From assembly GCA_007117055.1 (NCBI GenBank), contig SKHH01000195.1:1-7536 (forward strand): a stretch of 7,536 bases of DNA. Reading direction: 5' to 3'. The notes under the pieces are model-generated. The model did not search any database, had not been told where the DNA came from, and saw only the letters and a list, made by a program, of their open reading frames with translations. Position 1 is the stretch's first letter. Every line of letters begins with the position of its first letter. Source of the DNA: Lishizhenia sp. (GTDB lineage Bacteria; Bacteroidota; Bacteroidia; Flavobacteriales_D; Crocinitomicaceae). This document shows positions 5,557 to 7,536 of this stretch, in pieces. Position numbers and translations under genes: made by a program.

Positions 5557-6918
5557 ATGGAATTAAATACACTTACAGCAATCAGCCCTGTAGACGGAAG
5601 ATACCGTTCTAAGGTAGACGAATTAGCCCCTTATTTTTCAGAATATGGATTAATTAAGTACCGCGTACAAATCGAAATAGAGTATTTAATTGCTTTAGCG
5701 CATTCAGGTATTGAAAATTTCAATGATTTCCCGAAAGAAAAAATTGATGACTTACGTAAAATTTATATCGATTTTAGTGAAAGTGATGCCTTAGAGATTA
5801 AGCATACCGAAAAAACGACCAATCACGATGTAAAAGCGGTTGAGTATTTTGTAAAAGATCGAATCAATGGCTTGGGCTTGGAAAAATATGAAGAGTTTGT
5901 TCATTTTGGATTAACTAGTCAGGACATTAATAATACGGCAGTTCCATTATCGTTAAAAGATGCGCTTCAAGCCACTTACATTCCACTTCTAGAACAATTG
6001 ATTCAGAAATTAAGTTCGCTGTCAGAAGATTGGAGAAATATTCCTATGTTAGCTAAGACACATGGCCAACCAGCATCTCCTACAAAGCTCGGAAAAGAAA
6101 TTTATGTATTTGTAGAGCGATTAACGATTCAGTTAAATCAACTAAAAAACGTTCCTTTCTCGGCTAAATTTGGTGGAGCTACAGGAAACTTGAATGCCCA
6201 TCATGTTGCTTTTCCTGATCATGATTGGCAGACATTCGCTAATGATTTTGTGAATGAACAATTAGGGTTATCTAGAAGTCAAACTACCACGCAAATTGAG
6301 CACTATGACAATTTAGCAGCTTTGTTTGACGCCATGAAAAGAATCAATAATATTTTAATTGATTTGAATCGAGATATGTGGACCTATATCATGATGGAAT
6401 ATTTCAAGCAAAAATTAAAAGACGGAGAAATTGGTTCTAGTGCCATGCCACATAAGGTGAATCCTATCGATTTTGAAAACTCAGAAGGAAACCTCGGTGT
6501 AGCTACGGCCATTTTTGAACACTTGGCATCAAAACTTCCCATATCTAGATTACAACGAGATCTTACAGATAGCACTGTATTACGAACAATCGGTGTTCCT
6601 ATTGCACATGCGGTTATTGGATTTAGTTCTACACTAAAAGGACTGGATAAATTACTGTTAAATGAAGCAGCTTTAGAAAACGATTTAGAGAACAACTGGG
6701 CTGTTGTTGCGGAAGCCATTCAAACGGTTTTACGACGAGAAGGTTTTCCGAAGCCTTATGAGGCGTTGAAAGGACTTACACGCAAAAACGAGAAAGTCAC
6801 AAAAGCAACAGTACATAATTTCATCGATACCCTAGAACTAAAGGATACTTTAAAAGAAGAATTGAAAAATATCACTCCGCAAAACTATACTGGAGTAGAA
6901 TTTTTAACATTGAAGTAA
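5557..6918 (+). CDS. purB: Adenylosuccinate lyase
   Basis: PurB catalyses two fumarate-releasing steps: SAICAR to AICAR in purine synthesis, and adenylosuccinate to AMP. It belongs to the fumarase/aspartase superfamily and works as a cytoplasmic homotetramer. The 453 residues and opening (LTAISPVDGRY, 6-16) match the longer, E. coli-like PurB form rather than the roughly 430-residue form. KTHGQPASP (167-175) holds the general acid His169. LTSQDINNTA (119-128) and the signature loop GSSAMPHKVNPIDFENSEGN (293-312), with the catalytic serine at 294/295, complete the active site. TGGATGN-type contacts appear as FGGATGNLNAH (205-215). The ATG at 5557 aligns with the family N-terminus and sits 19 nt after a -7 box. 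It is divergent from the pfkA remnant and regulator. No strong terminator follows directly, and a separate promoter starts 42 nt behind the stop. Confidence 0.97.
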   Translation: MELNTLTAISPVDGRYRSKVDELAPYFSEYGLIKYRVQIEIEYLIALAHSGIENFNDFPKEKIDDLRKIYIDFSESDALEIKHTEKTTNHDVKAVEYFVKDRINGLGLEKYEEFVHFGLTSQDINNTAVPLSLKDALQATYIPLLEQLIQKLSSLSEDWRNIPMLAKTHGQPASPTKLGKEIYVFVERLTIQLNQLKNVPFSAKFGGATGNLNAHHVAFPDHDWQTFANDFVNEQLGLSRSQTTTQIEHYDNLAALFDAMKRINNILIDLNRDMWTYIMMEYFKQKLKDGEIGSSAMPHKVNPIDFENSEGNLGVATAIFEHLASKLPISRLQRDLTDSTVLRTIGVPIAHAVIGFSSTLKGLDKLLLNEAALENDLENNWAVVAEAIQTVLRREGFPKPYEALKGLTRKNEKVTKATVHNFIDTLELKDTLKEELKNITPQNYTGVEFLTLK

Positions 6919-6934
6919 GTCGGTTTTGATTTTT

Positions 6935-6956
6935 TAACAATTAATTTGAATTGTTA
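6935..6956. repeat. 8-bp inverted repeat just upstream of the small-RNA promoter
   Basis: TAACAATT (6935-6942) and AATTGTTA (6949-6956) form a perfect inverted repeat with a 6-nt spacer. The right arm ends 3 nt before the -33 TTG. There is no T-run after it on the plus strand, so it is a poor terminator for purB. Its size and position would suit a dimeric regulator site, but it is AT-rich and could be chance. Confidence 0.4.
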
Positions 6957-6959
6957 TGC

Positions 6960-6989
6960 TTGCAGAATCAAAAAGTATACTTATCTTTG
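6960..6989 (+). promoter_or_regulatory. Orphan promoter behind purB
   Basis: TTG (6960-6962) and TATCTTTG (6982-6989) lie 19 nt apart, a full match to the Bacteroidota housekeeping promoter. The spacer ends in the palindrome AAGTATACTT (6973-6982), which overlaps the first base of the -7 box. No protein-coding gene lies downstream on this strand before the terminator-like hairpin at 7028-7065. Confidence 0.72.
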
Positions 6990-6992
6990 TCG

Positions 6993-7070
6993 TGTAGTTA
7001 GTAGTTAGGTTTCATAAGTAGTAGTGTTAACAAGAGGAAAAAGCGCCCGTTTTTTCCTCTTGTTATTTTA
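6993..7070 (+). ncRNA. Candidate small RNA of about 75 nt
   Basis: Boundaries are inferred from the promoter at 6960-6989 and the 15-bp hairpin at 7028-7065 with its T-rich tail. Between them there is no ATG. A GTG in frame would have to read through the hairpin, so the product is more likely RNA. The unpaired 5' part carries the tandem repeat TAGTTAG-TAGTTAG (6996-7009, approximate) and another GTAGTAGTG close to the stem, which are natural candidates for target contact. I do not recognise a known family. Regulation of purB is not implied by position alone. Confidence 0.55.
7028..7065 (+). terminator. Long terminator-like hairpin ending the small-RNA unit
   Basis: The arm at 7028-7042 (TAACAAGAGGAAAAA) pairs perfectly over 15 bp with 7051-7065 around the loop GCGCCCGT. 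It is followed by TTTTATAG. The main T-run lies inside the right arm rather than after the stem, which is unusual. Termination is likely but not certain. It could also serve to end purB read-through. Confidence 0.62.
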
Positions 7071-7117
7071 TAGGCGATTGTTAACATTTATTTCTTAGAA
7101 ATGTAAAAAAAGGATAT

Positions 7118-7140
7118 AAAAAAAGGAGTGTTTCCACTCC
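7118..7140 (-). terminator. Intrinsic terminator of fabI
   Basis: On the minus strand GGAGTG and CACTCC form a 6-bp stem closed by a GAAA tetraloop (7125-7140), directly followed by seven Ts (7118-7124). This is a textbook intrinsic terminator 27 nt after the fabI stop codon. Confidence 0.92.
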
Positions 7141-7167
7141 CTACTGTAATTCAAATCAAAAATACAT

Positions 7168-7536
7168 TTATTCTTCTCCAAATTTATCCACCACTTGTTG
7201 TGTTACTCCGGTGTTACTAAACCCACCATCGTGGAATAAATTCTGCATGGTTACGTATCGTGTTAAATCTGAGAACATAGAAACACAGTAATCAGCGCAA
7301 CCTTCAGCAGAAGCGTTTCCAAGAGGACTCATCTGCTCACTGAAATTAATAAATTCCGTAAATCCTTTAATTCCTTGTCCTGCAGTTGTAACTGTCGGTG
7401 ACTGTGAAATGGTATTTACCCTTACCTTTTTCTTAATTCCATAATGATAACCAAAGCTTCTTGTAATCGATTCTAACAAAGATTTCGCATCTGCCATATC
7501 GTTATAATCAGGGAAAATACGTTGCGCTGCGATGTA
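7168..7536 (-). CDS. fabI: Enoyl-[acyl-carrier-protein] reductase (NADH), C-terminal part
   Basis: FabI reduces trans-2-enoyl-ACP with NADH, the last step of each cycle of type II fatty acid synthesis in the cytoplasm. Only the last 122 residues are in the window, and the reading frame stays open to the right edge. The first in-frame ATG (7495-7497) is internal, because the 13 codons before it continue the family sequence. The visible part begins YIAAQRIFPDYNDMADAK. Its Tyr at visible position 11 and Lys at 18 line up with the catalytic Tyr156 and Lys163 of E. coli FabI. KVRVNTISQSP matches the VRVNAISAGP stretch, and the C-terminal SDLTRYVTMQNLFHDGGFSNTGV matches the SDL...VDGGF end. The N-terminal cofactor-binding Rossmann part is outside. 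The convergent purB unit and small RNA lie downstream, and a strong terminator follows the stop. Confidence 0.94.
   Translation of the reverse strand, partial: YIAAQRIFPDYNDMADAKSLLESITRSFGYHYGIKKKVRVNTISQSPTVTTAGQGIKGFTEFINFSEQMSPLGNASAEGCADYCVSMFSDLTRYVTMQNLFHDGGFSNTGVTQQVVDKFGEE

Noticed and set aside
7168..7497. Complete 109-residue protein starting at the ATG 7495-7497
   Set aside because: The frame continues to the window edge, and the upstream 13 codons contain the catalytic tyrosine of FabI, so this ATG is internal.
1..7536. CRISPR array, prophage or toxin-antitoxin genes
   Set aside because: No regularly spaced repeats and no such protein families were seen on either strand.

Overview
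The window looks like chromosomal DNA of a Bacteroidota bacterium, most likely Flavobacteriales. The protein families fit this (a flavobacterial-type E1-alpha/E2 pyruvate dehydrogenase pair, a FabI of the form seen in this phylum, and a short Crp/Fnr-like regulator). So do the AT-rich intergenic DNA, the lack of Shine-Dalgarno sequences before the starts, and several clear TTG / TAnnTTTG promoters, the signature of the Bacteroidota primary sigma factor. The genus cannot be fixed from the sequence.

Layout. tRNA-Lys(TTT) lies at the left edge on the minus strand with its own promoter. On the plus strand follow cdd (cytidine deaminase) and, from a separate strong promoter, pdhA (E1-alpha) and the E2 acetyltransferase gene 27 nt behind it. 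The E2 gene is followed by a roughly 142-nt region that can fold into nested stems and hairpins, and then by a bidirectional terminator shared with the convergent pfkA. pfkA (6-phosphofructokinase) and a Crp/Fnr-like regulator upstream of it are on the minus strand. Beyond the regulator lies a second, broken copy of the first 23 codons and upstream leader of pfkA, and then a near-perfect 45-nt palindrome. purB (adenylosuccinate lyase) runs on the plus strand. Behind it, a perfect TTG-N19-TATCTTTG promoter faces a 15-bp terminator-like hairpin with no gene between them, which looks like a small-RNA gene. The window ends inside fabI (enoyl-ACP reductase, minus strand, N-terminal part outside), which has its own terminator.

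Function. Most genes are housekeeping: glycolysis (PfkA), entry of pyruvate into acetyl-CoA (PDH E1-alpha and E2), fatty acid elongation (FabI), purine synthesis (PurB) and pyrimidine salvage (Cdd). PDH E1-beta and E3 are not here and must be encoded elsewhere.

The unusual content is between the genes: the structured element after the PDH operon, the 95-bp pfkA-end duplication that brackets the regulator gene, the long palindrome, and the candidate small RNA. All RNA-structure statements rest on base complementarity read by eye, without energy calculation or comparative data.
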